Source: a virus. Taken from it: a stretch of DNA of 64,000 bases. A model generated the notes under the pieces. It made no database searches. It was given only the letters and a program-made list of their open reading frames with translations, and was not told where the DNA came from. Position numbers and translations under genes: made by a program. The DNA lies in the IMG/VR virus record IMGVR_UViG_3300025108_000001, positions 35,251-99,250 of that record. The stretch is one strand, 5' to 3'. Shown here in pieces: positions 50,255 through 59,600 of the stretch (positions within the stretch are counted from its first letter, which is position 1; each line of letters opens with the position of its first letter).

Positions 50255-51176
50255 GAAAGAGTTTATTGATTGGGTTAATATTTACAATGGAAGAATGAAT
50301 TGTTATACAACAGTTTATGATTTTGAAGTTGTGAATGATAATACTAAAATAGATTCTTCAGTTGTTCTTGACAGAATGTTTCTTGATTTTGATGCACATG
50401 ATGAGCCTTTAGAAAATGCACATAGAGATTTTATGAGCGTTGGAAAGAAACTATCATCATTGAATATAATGTTCAATGCTTATTTTAGTGGGAAAGGTTT
50501 TCATATAATTGCACATGGAGAGCGAGTTAATGATATTAGATGCATTCAACAGTATTATACCGAATTGGCTAAAGACCATCCTACACTTGATAGAACAGGT
50601 ATTCAAACTAATAGGTTAAGGAGAGTTCCCAATACTTTGAATCTAAGTAGTGGTAAAGAAAACAATCATTACTTTTGTACGCCACTAGACTTTGTTTCCT
50701 TAGAAGGAGTCTCTATGTATGATATATTAGTTATGGCTAAACATAGAAACCCCATGATAACTACGGGAACAGAAAGAATTGTATTTCCTACGGTGAAACC
50801 GATTCACTTAGCAGATATTGAAATAGAGATACCAAAACCTATCGGTACATTACCAATTATACCCTGCTTACATAATGCAATTATGGTAGAGAATCCTAGT
50901 CATTATGCTAGAGTTTACTTGGTTCAATGGTATAGAGACCTACTTACATTAGGAGAAAGAAAAGTTTCTTTGGAACAACAAAAGGAAGTAACAGAATTGA
51001 TTATGACAGAGTTGGCATCAATAGCAGGTCATCCCGAAGTTTGGTTAGATTGGGATTACAATAAGACTAAGAAATATGTTAGTGGAATTGTTTCTAAGGG
51101 TTATCACGCAGCAGGTTGTGAGACTCTAATTACACAAGGATATTGTGTAGGAAAATGTTGGAGGTATCACGAATGA
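50175..51176 (+). CDS. archaeo-eukaryotic primase with PriL-like Fe-S end
   Basis: About 333 residues from the ATG at 50175 (GTG 50166 and ATG 50178 also possible) after GGAGAGTG. AEP catalytic core: MFLDFDAHD with D71 and D73, YFSGKGFHI, and RRVPNTLNLSSG. The C-terminal third has four well-placed Cys (PCLHNA, GCETL, GYCVGKC) like the 4Fe-4S domain of the archaeal large subunit PriL. So catalytic and PriL-like parts are in one chain. Synthesises replication primers. Confidence 0.85.
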   Translation: MMFPREVWAGSHLKNAPQMKRKIVKNKKEFIDWVNIYNGRMNCYTTVYDFEVVNDNTKIDSSVVLDRMFLDFDAHDEPLENAHRDFMSVGKKLSSLNIMFNAYFSGKGFHIIAHGERVNDIRCIQQYYTELAKDHPTLDRTGIQTNRLRRVPNTLNLSSGKENNHYFCTPLDFVSLEGVSMYDILVMAKHRNPMITTGTERIVFPTVKPIHLADIEIEIPKPIGTLPIIPCLHNAIMVENPSHYARVYLVQWYRDLLTLGERKVSLEQQKEVTELIMTELASIAGHPEVWLDWDYNKTKKYVSGIVSKGYHAAGCETLITQGYCVGKCWRYHE

Positions 51177-51871
51177 AATTATTAATAGATAGTAGAGAAA
51201 ACTCGGAACTAACAGAGAGAGTAATAGAAAAAGTCCAAAGTCTAAACGTACCATTTGAAAAACAATGGTTAGAAATTGGCGACTATGTTTTCAATGACGT
51301 TTGTTTCGAGGCCAAATCCTCTTTTGATTTTATTCAATCTATTGTAAATAAAAGATTGTGGAATCAATTAGATAATATGGATAGAGCATATGTAAATAAT
51401 TTAGTTATTGTTTACGGTTCATTTGAAGATGGTTTTCGTAAACATTTAGAACACATAAAAACTAGCATGAATAAAACAGCACAAAGAGTTATTCTCAGAA
51501 AGAAATTCTTTGGTTCAATGAGTAAGATAATATTAGATACTGATTGTAGTATTATTTGGGTTAGAGATGCATTAACAGCCGCAGAATTAATCGCAGTTGT
51601 TTGTAAAATGCAACCACATGATAGGGAAGTATATGTTCCTAGAATTGTGAAACAAAAGAAAATTAGCACTACTGATTTAAGAGTGGATGTATTATCTACA
51701 ATTAAAGGGGTTAGTGATAAAAAGGCTAAACTTTTGATAAAGAAGTTTGGCTCTATAATGGAAATAGGAGAGTCATCTTCTTTAGAATTATGTAAGATAG
51801 ACGGTATTGGTAGTGTATTAGCAACCCGTATTATTGATACTTTAAATTCAGAAGACAAAATACAAATATAG
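51173..51871 (+). CDS. XPF/ERCC4-type nuclease with HhH
   Basis: 233 residues from the ATG of MKLLIDSREN with GGAGGTATCACGA upstream. ERCC4 nuclease: IDSRE (D6), IGDYVF (D37) and EAKSSFDF (E46, K48; Ala replaces Arg of ERK). C-terminal helix-hairpin-helix pair (about 175-230) with VLSTIKGVSDKKAK and LCKIDGIGSVLA. Cleaves branched or flap DNA, for recombination intermediates. Minimal size like archaeal Hef/XPF. Confidence 0.9.
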   Translation: MKLLIDSRENSELTERVIEKVQSLNVPFEKQWLEIGDYVFNDVCFEAKSSFDFIQSIVNKRLWNQLDNMDRAYVNNLVIVYGSFEDGFRKHLEHIKTSMNKTAQRVILRKKFFGSMSKIILDTDCSIIWVRDALTAAELIAVVCKMQPHDREVYVPRIVKQKKISTTDLRVDVLSTIKGVSDKKAKLLIKKFGSIMEIGESSSLELCKIDGIGSVLATRIIDTLNSEDKIQI

Positions 51872-51883
51872 GAGAAAAGAAAA

Positions 51884-53458
51884 ATGAAAAATATTGATAA
51901 TAATTTTAATGAAGATGAATTACTAGAAGAAGCAATGAGGAATCAGTTTAATGAAACAATAAATACCACATTAAGACTACCAAAAATAGTTGAAGAATAT
52001 GCAGACAGCGCAATAGAAGTCTCTAGAAATAATAGAGTTCCCGCAATATTGTCAGCCTATTCTTTACTAGGGCAGATATGTAAAGAAATGGTTTATGTTC
52101 CTAAAGGAAGAGGAACGGAAGACATTAGAGTTCATATTATTTGGCTACAAACAAGTGGTTCAGGTAAAAGTGAAATGTATAACTTTACAGGAAGAATAGC
52201 AGATTATGTATTTAGTATTCTTAATAATAGGTATAGAGATAATATTGAAGCAGAAACAGCAGGTGAAAGACATAATAGATTTTCCATCCACGCAGTTAAG
52301 TCCACAACAGACGCGGCTCTTATCGGTAAAATGAAAATGGAAGATGTAACTATTACTGATGATGAAGGCAACACAACTTACGAACAAATACCCAAACAAC
52401 TGTTTGGTGGTTTAGAAGGAGACGGTCTTTGTGTTTATGACGAGTTTGAATACTCCGGTGTTTTCAAACCTACACAACATAAACAAGAAGTTGTTATGTA
52501 TTTGAATACTTTAATGAATACTCTAGCAGGTCAAAATTATAGAATAACAAAACAATTAGCAGAGGGTGGAGAAATGTATTGTGATAGTAGGCGTTCCATT
52601 TACGCTACCTCCTATATTCCTAAAACACTAACTAGTGTTATAGCAGAAACAGGATTATTGCAACGTTGTTTAATTTATATTAGAGAAGTTCCTATAAGTG
52701 AACAAAACGCGGTAAGAGAAACCTTGAGTAATGACTATGGTAAGATTATAGATACTCAAACACCAATAAATAAGTTTGGTGATGCCTTTGTTGAAATCTA
52801 TGAATGCCTAAAAGAAAAATATGATTCTGTACCATTAGAAGTAAATGATGGTATGTCGGAAGAACAGATTAGAGAAGCAGAAGTAATCAGAAGAAAGAAA
52901 GTAATTACTTTTTCTAAAGGTGTAAACGATACGATAACAAATGAAACAATTAAATTTCAAAACTTCGTTCACGATAGCAGACCTGCTGTAATTGAGATAG
53001 CGAATAATTTCATTACTAGAATGCAAGTAAGTATGGTTAGACTAGCAGTTCTTTCTTGTATAGCAGAAGCACCTAAATTACCAAAGAAGGATAGGTTTAA
53101 ATTAACTAGTAAACACGTTTTGCAAGCATCTCATGTAACCCAACAATGTTATAAATCTCTTGTATTGTGGTTAGATTCAGCCCTAAGAGCCGAAAGACTA
53201 TCCTCTGCCAAGAAACAAAAGTTAGATGTATTTACAAAAGAATATAAAAAGTTAGTAGAAAATGGAAAATCGGTAAACATAGAAGGACAGACAGGAGAGT
53301 GGATAAACAAATCTGTGCTATTAGAAACAGTAAGATTAGTAACAAACGCATCACCTGCAACAGTATATAGAAACTACAAATCTAATAAGGAGTATTTTGA
53401 CGAAATAAGACACAACAAAACTAGATTTGTAAATATAAAAAGGAGAGGAATAAAATGA
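51884..53458 (+). CDS. replicative helicase-like P-loop ATPase
   Basis: 524 residues. Walker A LQTSGSGKSEM near residues 88-98, Walker B GLCVYDEFEYS, followed by a sensor-like YATSYIP. A helical C-terminal region ends in a winged-helix-like part (SPATVYRNYKSNKEYF). Layout is that of DUF3987/MCM-superfamily plasmid and phage helicases. With primase, clamp and polymerase it probably forms the replisome. No full MCM signature. Confidence 0.7.
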   Translation: MKNIDNNFNEDELLEEAMRNQFNETINTTLRLPKIVEEYADSAIEVSRNNRVPAILSAYSLLGQICKEMVYVPKGRGTEDIRVHIIWLQTSGSGKSEMYNFTGRIADYVFSILNNRYRDNIEAETAGERHNRFSIHAVKSTTDAALIGKMKMEDVTITDDEGNTTYEQIPKQLFGGLEGDGLCVYDEFEYSGVFKPTQHKQEVVMYLNTLMNTLAGQNYRITKQLAEGGEMYCDSRRSIYATSYIPKTLTSVIAETGLLQRCLIYIREVPISEQNAVRETLSNDYGKIIDTQTPINKFGDAFVEIYECLKEKYDSVPLEVNDGMSEEQIREAEVIRRKKVITFSKGVNDTITNETIKFQNFVHDSRPAVIEIANNFITRMQVSMVRLAVLSCIAEAPKLPKKDRFKLTSKHVLQASHVTQQCYKSLVLWLDSALRAERLSSAKKQKLDVFTKEYKKLVENGKSVNIEGQTGEWINKSVLLETVRLVTNASPATVYRNYKSNKEYFDEIRHNKTRFVNIKRRGIK

Positions 53459-53697
53459 ATAAAACATACGAACATACATTTCAAATGTATAATGTAAAAG
53501 ATGGCCCGAAAGTAATGATTGAAGCACTAAACACGTTAGGACAACAAGGTTGGTCTTTAAGCACAGTAATGAATATAGGAACTGATAGATTAATCGCTTT
53601 CTTAGTAAGAGATACAACTAAAGAAGCACCTAATCCACAAAAAGCAGACCAAGATAAAATTACTGCTTTGTGGTCTGCAACAGGTGATGAGGAATGA
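53455..53697 (+). CDS. DUF4177-like small protein
   Basis: 80 residues. VMIEALNTLGQQGWSLSTVM and LIAFLVRD fit the DUF4177 pattern (A-L-N-x-x-G-x-x-GW-x-L). Small alpha/beta protein of unknown role. Confidence 0.6.
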   Translation: MNKTYEHTFQMYNVKDGPKVMIEALNTLGQQGWSLSTVMNIGTDRLIAFLVRDTTKEAPNPQKADQDKITALWSATGDEE

Positions 53698-53780
53698 AGA
53701 TTAAAAAACTATTGAAATTGTTTGGATTTAGTACCGTAGACTACGATTTAAGTGAGGAATGCTTGCATGACGATTGCTAA
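53694..53780 (+). CDS. 28-residue peptide before exonuclease
   Basis: MKIKKLLKLFGF... ending ECLHDDC: basic amphipathic helix then acidic end with two Cys. GTGATGAGG upstream. Overlaps both neighbours; likely coupled translation. Confidence 0.4.
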   Translation: MKIKKLLKLFGFSTVDYDLSEECLHDDC

Positions 53781-54375
53781 GAACGTTTTAGCAATTGACT
53801 TAGAAACTAAAAATATGTCTCACGAAATTGGTGGTTGGGGTAATACCCATATGTTTCAAGTATCAACAGTTTGCACTTGGGACGGAGACATAGGCACTAT
53901 TTATATTGACAAATCGGTGGACGATTTAAAAAAATCTAATGTAATTATCAAACCATTATCAGAATTAAAGTTTGATTTAGAAAAACATTTTGATAATGGT
54001 GGAAAATTACTAGGACATAATATACGAAACTTTGATTTGCCTGTATTAAAAAACGCAATGGATATTTTTTGTATTAAAAAATACTTAGATAATCCCGAAT
54101 CGTATATTGATACTAGTGCTATTCTTTCTAAAGAACACGGTGAAAGATATTCTCTTTCTAATTTAGTTCAACATACACTTGGTTCTGATAAACTAATGGA
54201 TAGTGCTGATGCACCAAAGATTTGGAAAACAGGAGGCTACTCTCAAGTTGCTGAATATTGTTTAAAAGATTGTGAGTTAGTTTTTGACCTTTGGAAACAC
54301 GGTGTTGAAAACGCAAGTGTTAAAGGCTTCTCCCTTGAAGAAGCAATTGAGAAAGATTTGGAGGTGATGTGGTAA
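53767..54375 (+). CDS. DEDD 3'-5' exonuclease
   Basis: 202 residues from MTIAKNVLAIDLETKN (D11-L-E13), with GAGGAATGCTTGC upstream. GHNIRNFDLPVLK holds the second Asp and YCLKDCELVFDLW the Y-x-x-x-D end. A stand-alone proofreading-type exonuclease of the DnaQ/RNase T fold. The split polymerase already has exonuclease residues, so this one may act in repair or host DNA breakdown. Confidence 0.85.
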   Translation: MTIAKNVLAIDLETKNMSHEIGGWGNTHMFQVSTVCTWDGDIGTIYIDKSVDDLKKSNVIIKPLSELKFDLEKHFDNGGKLLGHNIRNFDLPVLKNAMDIFCIKKYLDNPESYIDTSAILSKEHGERYSLSNLVQHTLGSDKLMDSADAPKIWKTGGYSQVAEYCLKDCELVFDLWKHGVENASVKGFSLEEAIEKDLEVMW

Positions 54376-54536
54376 TGGCGTTAAGTGCAACTTCTATTGC
54401 TATTTGGATTGTTTTTATAATTATGATTTCATTGTTATTTTTCGCGGCTTTTGGCAATAGTAAATATTCAGAAGATACTATTGAAGAGTATATGTCGAAT
54501 TTAATAAGCGAGGAACAAAAACGTGGCTCTAGTTGA
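54375..54536 (+). CDS. small membrane protein, 53 aa
   Basis: MALSATSIAIWIVFIIMISLL: one N-terminal transmembrane helix, then an acidic cytoplasmic tail. ATG overlaps the exonuclease stop (TAATG). Unknown; possibly involved in lysis or membrane remodelling. Confidence 0.5.
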   Translation: MALSATSIAIWIVFIIMISLLFFAAFGNSKYSEDTIEEYMSNLISEEQKRGSS

Positions 54537-54660
54537 GGTTTGTAACTTCTGCAAAGAAGAAACAATACCAAGACGGATTCGTGGGGTCTATGTTGGTAGT
54601 CTTGATGAAATCAAGATATGGCAATGTAGAAAATGTAAGGCTTTGTGGTCGAATAATTAA
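54523..54660 (+). CDS. zinc ribbon, 45 aa, GTG start
   Basis: VALVEVCNFCKEE... CRKCKALWSNN: a complete minimal zinc ribbon (C-x2-C, C-x2-C). GAGGAACAAAAAC upstream. Last gene before a T-rich terminator. Confidence 0.55.
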   Translation: MALVEVCNFCKEETIPRRIRGVYVGSLDEIKIWQCRKCKALWSNN

Positions 54661-54667
54661 TTTTATT

Positions 54668-54702
54668 CGGCCATGAGGTCGCCTTTTTTTTTTGGTTTTT
54701 TT
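54668..54702 (+). terminator. terminator of main early/replication unit
   Basis: GGC...GCC stem around CATGAGGTC, then ten T (54684-54693), GG and another T run. Typical archaeal U-rich terminator, right after the last gene of the 43-54.7 kb unit. Confidence 0.6.
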
Positions 54703-54774
54703 AGCCTATTTTTATATAGATACTATTCTTAGTTTTTTAACAATAGTATTTTTTGTGTAAAGCGATTATGAGAG

Positions 54775-54782
54775 TATATAAA
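54775..54782 (+). promoter_or_regulatory. TATA box for terminal peptide genes
   Basis: TATATAAA downstream of the terminator; predicted transcription start near 54802, before three short ORFs. A separate small operon is likely. Confidence 0.5.
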
Positions 54783-54877
54783 CTCAACAAAATCTAGTCT
54801 TTTACTCTCTTTTTATAGCAATGTAAATTAACTACTTGGTGTTAGAACTACACTAGAGTGAAGCGGATTTGTCAACA

Positions 54878-55045
54878 GTGGAAATTAATCAATCAATTAT
54901 AGAAGGCTTGACCCACTTAGATTTAGACTTCGCTATGTTTTTTGTAAATACTTTTTTTGTAATTGTATCATTACAAATAACTCACTTGTTTTATGTATTA
55001 TGGGAGGAGAAAAGATATGAAAGAAAGAACACATCACAATGGTAA
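54878..55045 (+). CDS. small membrane protein, 55 aa
   Basis: GTG (or TTG nine bases earlier). A single transmembrane helix (MFFVNTFFVIVSLQITHLFYVLW) between an acidic N-terminus and a charged end (EEKRYERKN). The type of protein used as holin or membrane modulator, but no family. Confidence 0.45.
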   Translation: MEINQSIIEGLTHLDLDFAMFFVNTFFVIVSLQITHLFYVLWEEKRYERKNTSQW

Positions 55046-55100
55046 ATGTAAGTGGATGACCGATTTTATGGAGTCATTGAAAGATATAGAAGTTGAGTAA
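55017..55100 (+). CDS. 27-residue peptide
   Basis: MKERTHHNGKCKWM... acidic end. GGGAGGAG six bases upstream, a strong binding site inside the previous gene. Probably translated; function unknown. Confidence 0.45.
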   Translation: MKERTHHNGKCKWMTDFMESLKDIEVE

Positions 55101-55101
55101 A

Positions 55102-55230
55102 ATGAATGAAGATTATTGGGAAGCGCAAATAGAAGGTTTTGAAAATCAATTCAAGAAACCTATTTGGAGAGATTACTTAGAAACTCAACGTAAGTTATTA
55201 GACGAAGTATTTTCTTTAGGTTTAGATTAA
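55102..55230 (+). CDS. 42-residue peptide at convergent junction
   Basis: MNEDYWEAQIEGF... ending LDEVFSLGLD. Its last 20 bases lie in a 21-bp repeat that also occurs at 55636-55656, and its stop converges with the stop of the leftward fibre-cassette gene. Confidence 0.45.
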   Translation: MNEDYWEAQIEGFENQFKKPIWRDYLETQRKLLDEVFSLGLD

Positions 55231-55656
55231 CAATCTACGCCTTCTGTAAAACCATCTTTAGTTTTTAAATCTTCATAACACTGTTTAATTATGTTGTATT
55301 GAGTTTTAGTAGCAGATTTGTTCATCAAAAAATTACCATTAAAACCACCAACAGGAGATGCGTTGTCAGTATATGCTTCTGCGTTTGCGTATATTTTTCC
55401 ATTATATTCTATTGAAAATTTATTATCTCCTTCAACATCTATTTCTTTATCGCATCTAGTGGAAACTATTACACATATTGCATCCCTACATAATATTCCA
55501 AAGTTTGTATTGTAGTCAATTTCTAAAGCCATTTTAATCCATCCATGTCGGTGCATCGGGATAGTGTTGTCCGAATCCCAAAGGTAATTCATCCCCCACT
55601 ATTGTAGCAAGCGTAGCAGGGAAATCTAATAATGCTTTCTTTAGGTTTAGATTAAC
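55211..55656. repeat. 21-bp direct repeat flanking a fibre-cassette gene
   Basis: TTTCTTTAGGTTTAGATTAAC occurs at 55211-55231 and 55636-55656. Two different leftward genes have their stop codons in the two copies. Between the copies lie one intact gene and a truncated chaperone-like reading frame, as expected from recombination or duplication at gene ends. Confidence 0.88.
55227..55532 (-). CDS. small tail-cassette protein
   Basis: 101 residues from the ATG of MALEIDYNTNFG; the 20 extra residues of the longer reading overlap the remnant ORF. Beta-rich (DAICVIVSTRC, FSIEYNGKIYANAEAY) and Cys-containing. Position after fibre and chaperone genes suggests a minor tail or host-recognition protein. 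No family. Confidence 0.55.
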   Translation of the reverse strand: MALEIDYNTNFGILCRDAICVIVSTRCDKEIDVEGDNKFSIEYNGKIYANAEAYTDNASPVGGFNGNFLMNKSATKTQYNIIKQCYEDLKTKDGFTEGVDC

Positions 55657-55659
55657 CAC
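55534..55659 (-). pseudogene. truncated fibre-chaperone-like remnant
   Basis: An open frame of 41 codons ending ALLDFPATLATIVGD... DAPTWMD. Its end (A-L-x-D-F-P ... P-x-A-P-T-W) resembles the C-terminus of tail-fibre assembly chaperones. No start other than a GTG at 55659, and it is cut at the 21-bp repeat. I take it to be the 3' end of an ancestral chaperone gene; it may instead be a short expressed ORF. Confidence 0.4.
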
Positions 55660-55934
55660 TCAGGTAAAACCGGAAAATTATCTGCCGCTTCATTAGCCCC
55701 CGTAGATTCATCATCTACATCAAAGTAGTCTGTAATATCTCTCCACTCTTGTCTATATTCTAACAACTCTTGTTGTTGTTCAGTAGTATATAATGCAAAC
55801 CTATCTGTTAACATAAATTGGTCTGTAAAAGTTAAAAATGCTTCTCTCTCAAGATTAATCCCTCCCCATGTCCAATCTTCTCCTTCTATATTAGTAACAT
55901 TACCGTCACCGTCTTGAAATACTTGTTCTTTCAT
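55647..55934 (-). CDS. probable tail-fibre assembly chaperone
   Basis: 95 residues from MKEQVFQDGD after GGTGATTAAA. Acidic; the C-terminal part ELLEYRQEWRDITDYF... FPVLPEWLI has the Y-R-x-x-x-R-D-I pattern and P-rich end of phage tail-fibre assembly proteins. Located right after the fibre genes. Inference from pattern and place. Confidence 0.55.
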   Translation of the reverse strand: MKEQVFQDGDGNVTNIEGEDWTWGGINLEREAFLTFTDQFMLTDRFALYTTEQQQELLEYRQEWRDITDYFDVDDESTGANEAADNFPVLPEWLI

Positions 55935-55939
55935 TTTAA

Positions 55940-56668
55940 TCACCCGAATGTATTTATCACCCTTACATTAACCCACGGAATAGCACCTATTTGGTCTGTA
56001 ATATCATTTAATACTGACGATTGGTTACTAGTGCTTGTGCTTGTTTGCGTAACCAATGTGTTAGCACTTTCACCGAAACTACCTATTTCTCTTAACACAC
56101 TACAAAAGACATCATTTGAACCATCCTCAAAATAATGTGGTAAAGTACCCGCAGGTTTACAGTATAAATTAGTAGTAGTACTATTAGACCAAACTAAACC
56201 TATGAAGTACCAAGTATTTGCATCCATTTCATAAGTCTGATTAGCATTACCTGCGGCATTCTTTAATTGTGCTAGTATTGGGCTTGTTGATGAGAAAGTT
56301 ATTGATGTCTGAGCCACCAAATTGTCGGGGTAAGGCGCACCACCAACAGCCGCTTTAGAATCATAAATTCCTATTTTCATAATTGCATTACTGTTTGCAG
56401 TTGATGCTCTCATTGAAATGTAATCTATTGTTCCTCCTTGATAAGACCACATTGGAATCATAGAAACATAATTCATAGCAGAACACGCATTGAATGTTTG
56501 AGTCCTTATACCCATCATTCTTGAAGGAACTCTATACTTTACTGTACCAAAAGCAGATATTCCATTCATAGATGCTCCATAATGGTCATTCTTACTTGCA
56601 CCTCCACCACCTGTTCCGTCATCTATCGTTCCATCACTCTTTGTTCTTCTAAAAGGTTGTCTTACCAT
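55940..56668 (-). CDS. tail/fibre-tip protein
   Basis: 242 residues, Ser/Thr/Asn/Gly-rich beta protein with GGGGAS linker near residue 22. The body resembles a jelly-roll or carbohydrate-binding module (TNLYCKPAGTLPHYF, WYFIGLVWS). Between the fibre and the chaperone, so a receptor-binding tip is likely. No catalytic motif seen. Confidence 0.6.
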   Translation of the reverse strand: MVRQPFRRTKSDGTIDDGTGGGGASKNDHYGASMNGISAFGTVKYRVPSRMMGIRTQTFNACSAMNYVSMIPMWSYQGGTIDYISMRASTANSNAIMKIGIYDSKAAVGGAPYPDNLVAQTSITFSSTSPILAQLKNAAGNANQTYEMDANTWYFIGLVWSNSTTTNLYCKPAGTLPHYFEDGSNDVFCSVLREIGSFGESANTLVTQTSTSTSNQSSVLNDITDQIGAIPWVNVRVINTFG

Positions 56669-56677
56669 TTAATCACC

Positions 56678-59600
56678 TCATGTATTATTCTGCATTGTAA
56701 TTGCGTAAAAGGTTGCAGTTAAGGTTGCAGTTGTACCTTGTTTATTTTGATACCTTATTCTAATAGTATCGTCACTTGAATCATAATCTGCCGCCAGTGT
56801 TCCTATTCTTGCAGAGCCATCAAACAATATAGCCCATTCAGTAAAGTTAACTGCCCTTACAGTAGTTCCCAATACTGTTTTTTCTGTTGCTTGAACTAAC
56901 GCCTTGAAAGATTCTACCTCTTCGTTAGTTTCATCTTCTATCTGAATTGTTAGTTCTATTGTCTGTAATCCACTTGCTCCTGTAAATGAATCTAAATCCA
57001 TATTCATTAATTCAATATATCCATCGTTTGCTGTTGAAACGCTACTAACTTCACCTGCAACTATACCTGCTTCATTGTTAGCACCGAAGTATATTCCTGA
57101 TGTTGTTCCACTTGTTCCTGAACCTATTGTTACATCGGTAATAGTTTCAAATGCGGATTCTATTGCGACACCATTGTTTGTTAATCCATTAGGGAAATCT
57201 ACTACACCTGTTGAAGCACCTGTAATCCAAGTAGGCGAACCATCACCTGATGCGATAACTAATTGGTCATTACCTGTTGCAGACGGCACATCAGCACCAC
57301 CAATAACTACGTTGTTAGAACCTGTTGTAATATTATTTCCGGCATCATAACCAATTGTAATGTTTTTATCAGCAGTTGTTATTAAATCCCCCGCACCGAA
57401 TCCTATACCTATGTTGTTGTTGCCTGATGTTACATCATTTAAGGCACTATTACCAAGAGCAATATTCAAAGAACCTGTTGTAGTATTATACAACGTTGAA
57501 GGCCCAATTGCTACGTTATTACCTGAAGATGTCATTTGATGACCATACAAGGCCATTCTACCTATTGCTACATTATTATTAGAAGATGTAGTTACGTTAG
57601 TATTTCCCTGACCTGCATACTGACCAATAAATGTATTACTTTCCCCCCGAGTCCATTGACCTGCACCACCACCTATAATTGTTGAATAAGACCCTATCGC
57701 TGTTCTATTACCGGCATCTGCGCCAATAGCAGTAACCCATGTTTGTTCACCATTAACTGTTCCTCTATTCCCAGCACTACTACCAATAAATACATTCTTT
57801 TGAGAATTAAGGCCGGTATTTTGCCAGTATTTACCTGCACTGTTTCCAACCATTACATTGTTAAAGCCCTCAGCATATTGACCTGCACTTTGTCCTATTG
57901 CTACTGTGCTACTTGAGTCTGCTGATTCAGACAGCGCATTAGAACCAATTACTACTGTTTCGTGTTTATTTCCTGTTAATGACGAACCTGCATTATATCC
58001 AATCAACACAAGTTCCCTATTAGTTGTCAAAGCATCTCCGGCATAGTTACCAATAACTACGTTTTTCGTACCGCTTGTTAATGTTTTAAGTGCATCCTTA
58101 CCTATCCCTAAATTGTCATTGGCACTACTTAGTGTGCCATGTGGAGGTGCAGCATTATCAGGAGAAATTAGAATACTATCTGTAAAGTTAGTAATGTTAC
58201 TAATTACATCTGTTAAACCATTAAGAGCAGAAGCACCGCCACCTGCGGCATCTTCCCAAGCAACACCGCTTCCTGTTGAAGTTAGGATTTGGCCGTCAGA
58301 ACCTTGTCCTCCATTTACTTTGAAGTTTTCAGCATCAACTAATCCAAAGAAAGAATCCTTGAACTTGAGAGATGAAGTACCTAAATCAACATCGTTATCA
58401 GTTGCCGGATATAACTTACCATCTTGAAGATAGACTTGGTAATCCCCACCTGCTTGTAAGCCTAGTCTATCTAATGAATACATATAATTTATTGCACCTC
58501 TAATACTATCACTAGAATTATAGAAGAAAATAGCACCATTATTAACAGCGTTATTTGTAGCGTCTTTCTTAAAATTAATTCTTGAATATTGATTATTTAT
58601 ATTTAACCCCGCATTATCCAAATTAACATCACTTGTGAATGTTTTAGCGCCACTAAATGTTTGTGTACCTGCTAATGTAGCATCACCCGCAGTACCCCAA
58701 CTAAAAGAACCATCACCATCTGATAATAATGCGTCACCACTACTACCATTACCACTAACATTTAATTGGTCTGCTCCTATACCATCATCAGCAACCTTCA
58801 AAGTTAATTCGAATGGAGTACCTGTATCTCCTGTGCTTACATCTGTAAAGGTAATATCTAAACCATTACCTTCATTAAACTTAATAAATCTACCATCAGG
58901 AATAAGAACATCTGTATCTGAACTGTCTCTTACAGTAAAGGCCATTTTAGCAGGTAATGCTCCGAATGTTCCATCATGCTTTAAGAAATGTCCTGTTGTA
59001 CCTGCTGATGGCAAAACACCACCATTACCTGTTCCAACTAAAGTTCTAATTTCTGGCGCAGTTAAATCATCAGTAGCATCAGCATCTCCTGTAAAACCTA
59101 AGTCTGCTAATGTTAAGTTTCTTGTGGCTATTGTAGCATTAGCATCTGTAACGTGTCCTAATGTATCAGTAGTTATATTGAGGTCTAAATCTGAAATAAC
59201 AGTTGCACCCGATAATAATGTTGTATCAATATCTATATCATCTCCATCATGTGTAGGATGAGTATAATTATTAGCATTTTCAGCAATATTATCTAATTTT
59301 GATTTTAACGCATCAGTAAAGTCGTTTTCTGTAAGACCACCATCACCTACTGAATATGTAGTGTTTGTATAATTAGAAGAATGAATTGTTCCCGCACTAC
59401 TACTCGTCCAATCTATTACTTTATTAGCAGTTAAAGCACCGACATATCCCCATTGTGTCGCATTAATTGTTGCAGTACCAATGTTTTCTAACTGCTCTCC
59501 TTCTGATGCTGTTAAATTAGAAAGTTCAGTTACTTGTGATATAGCAATTGTTTTATTTGTTAGTATGTCAGTAGTGTCTCTCCCAATTAAAAACGCATTA

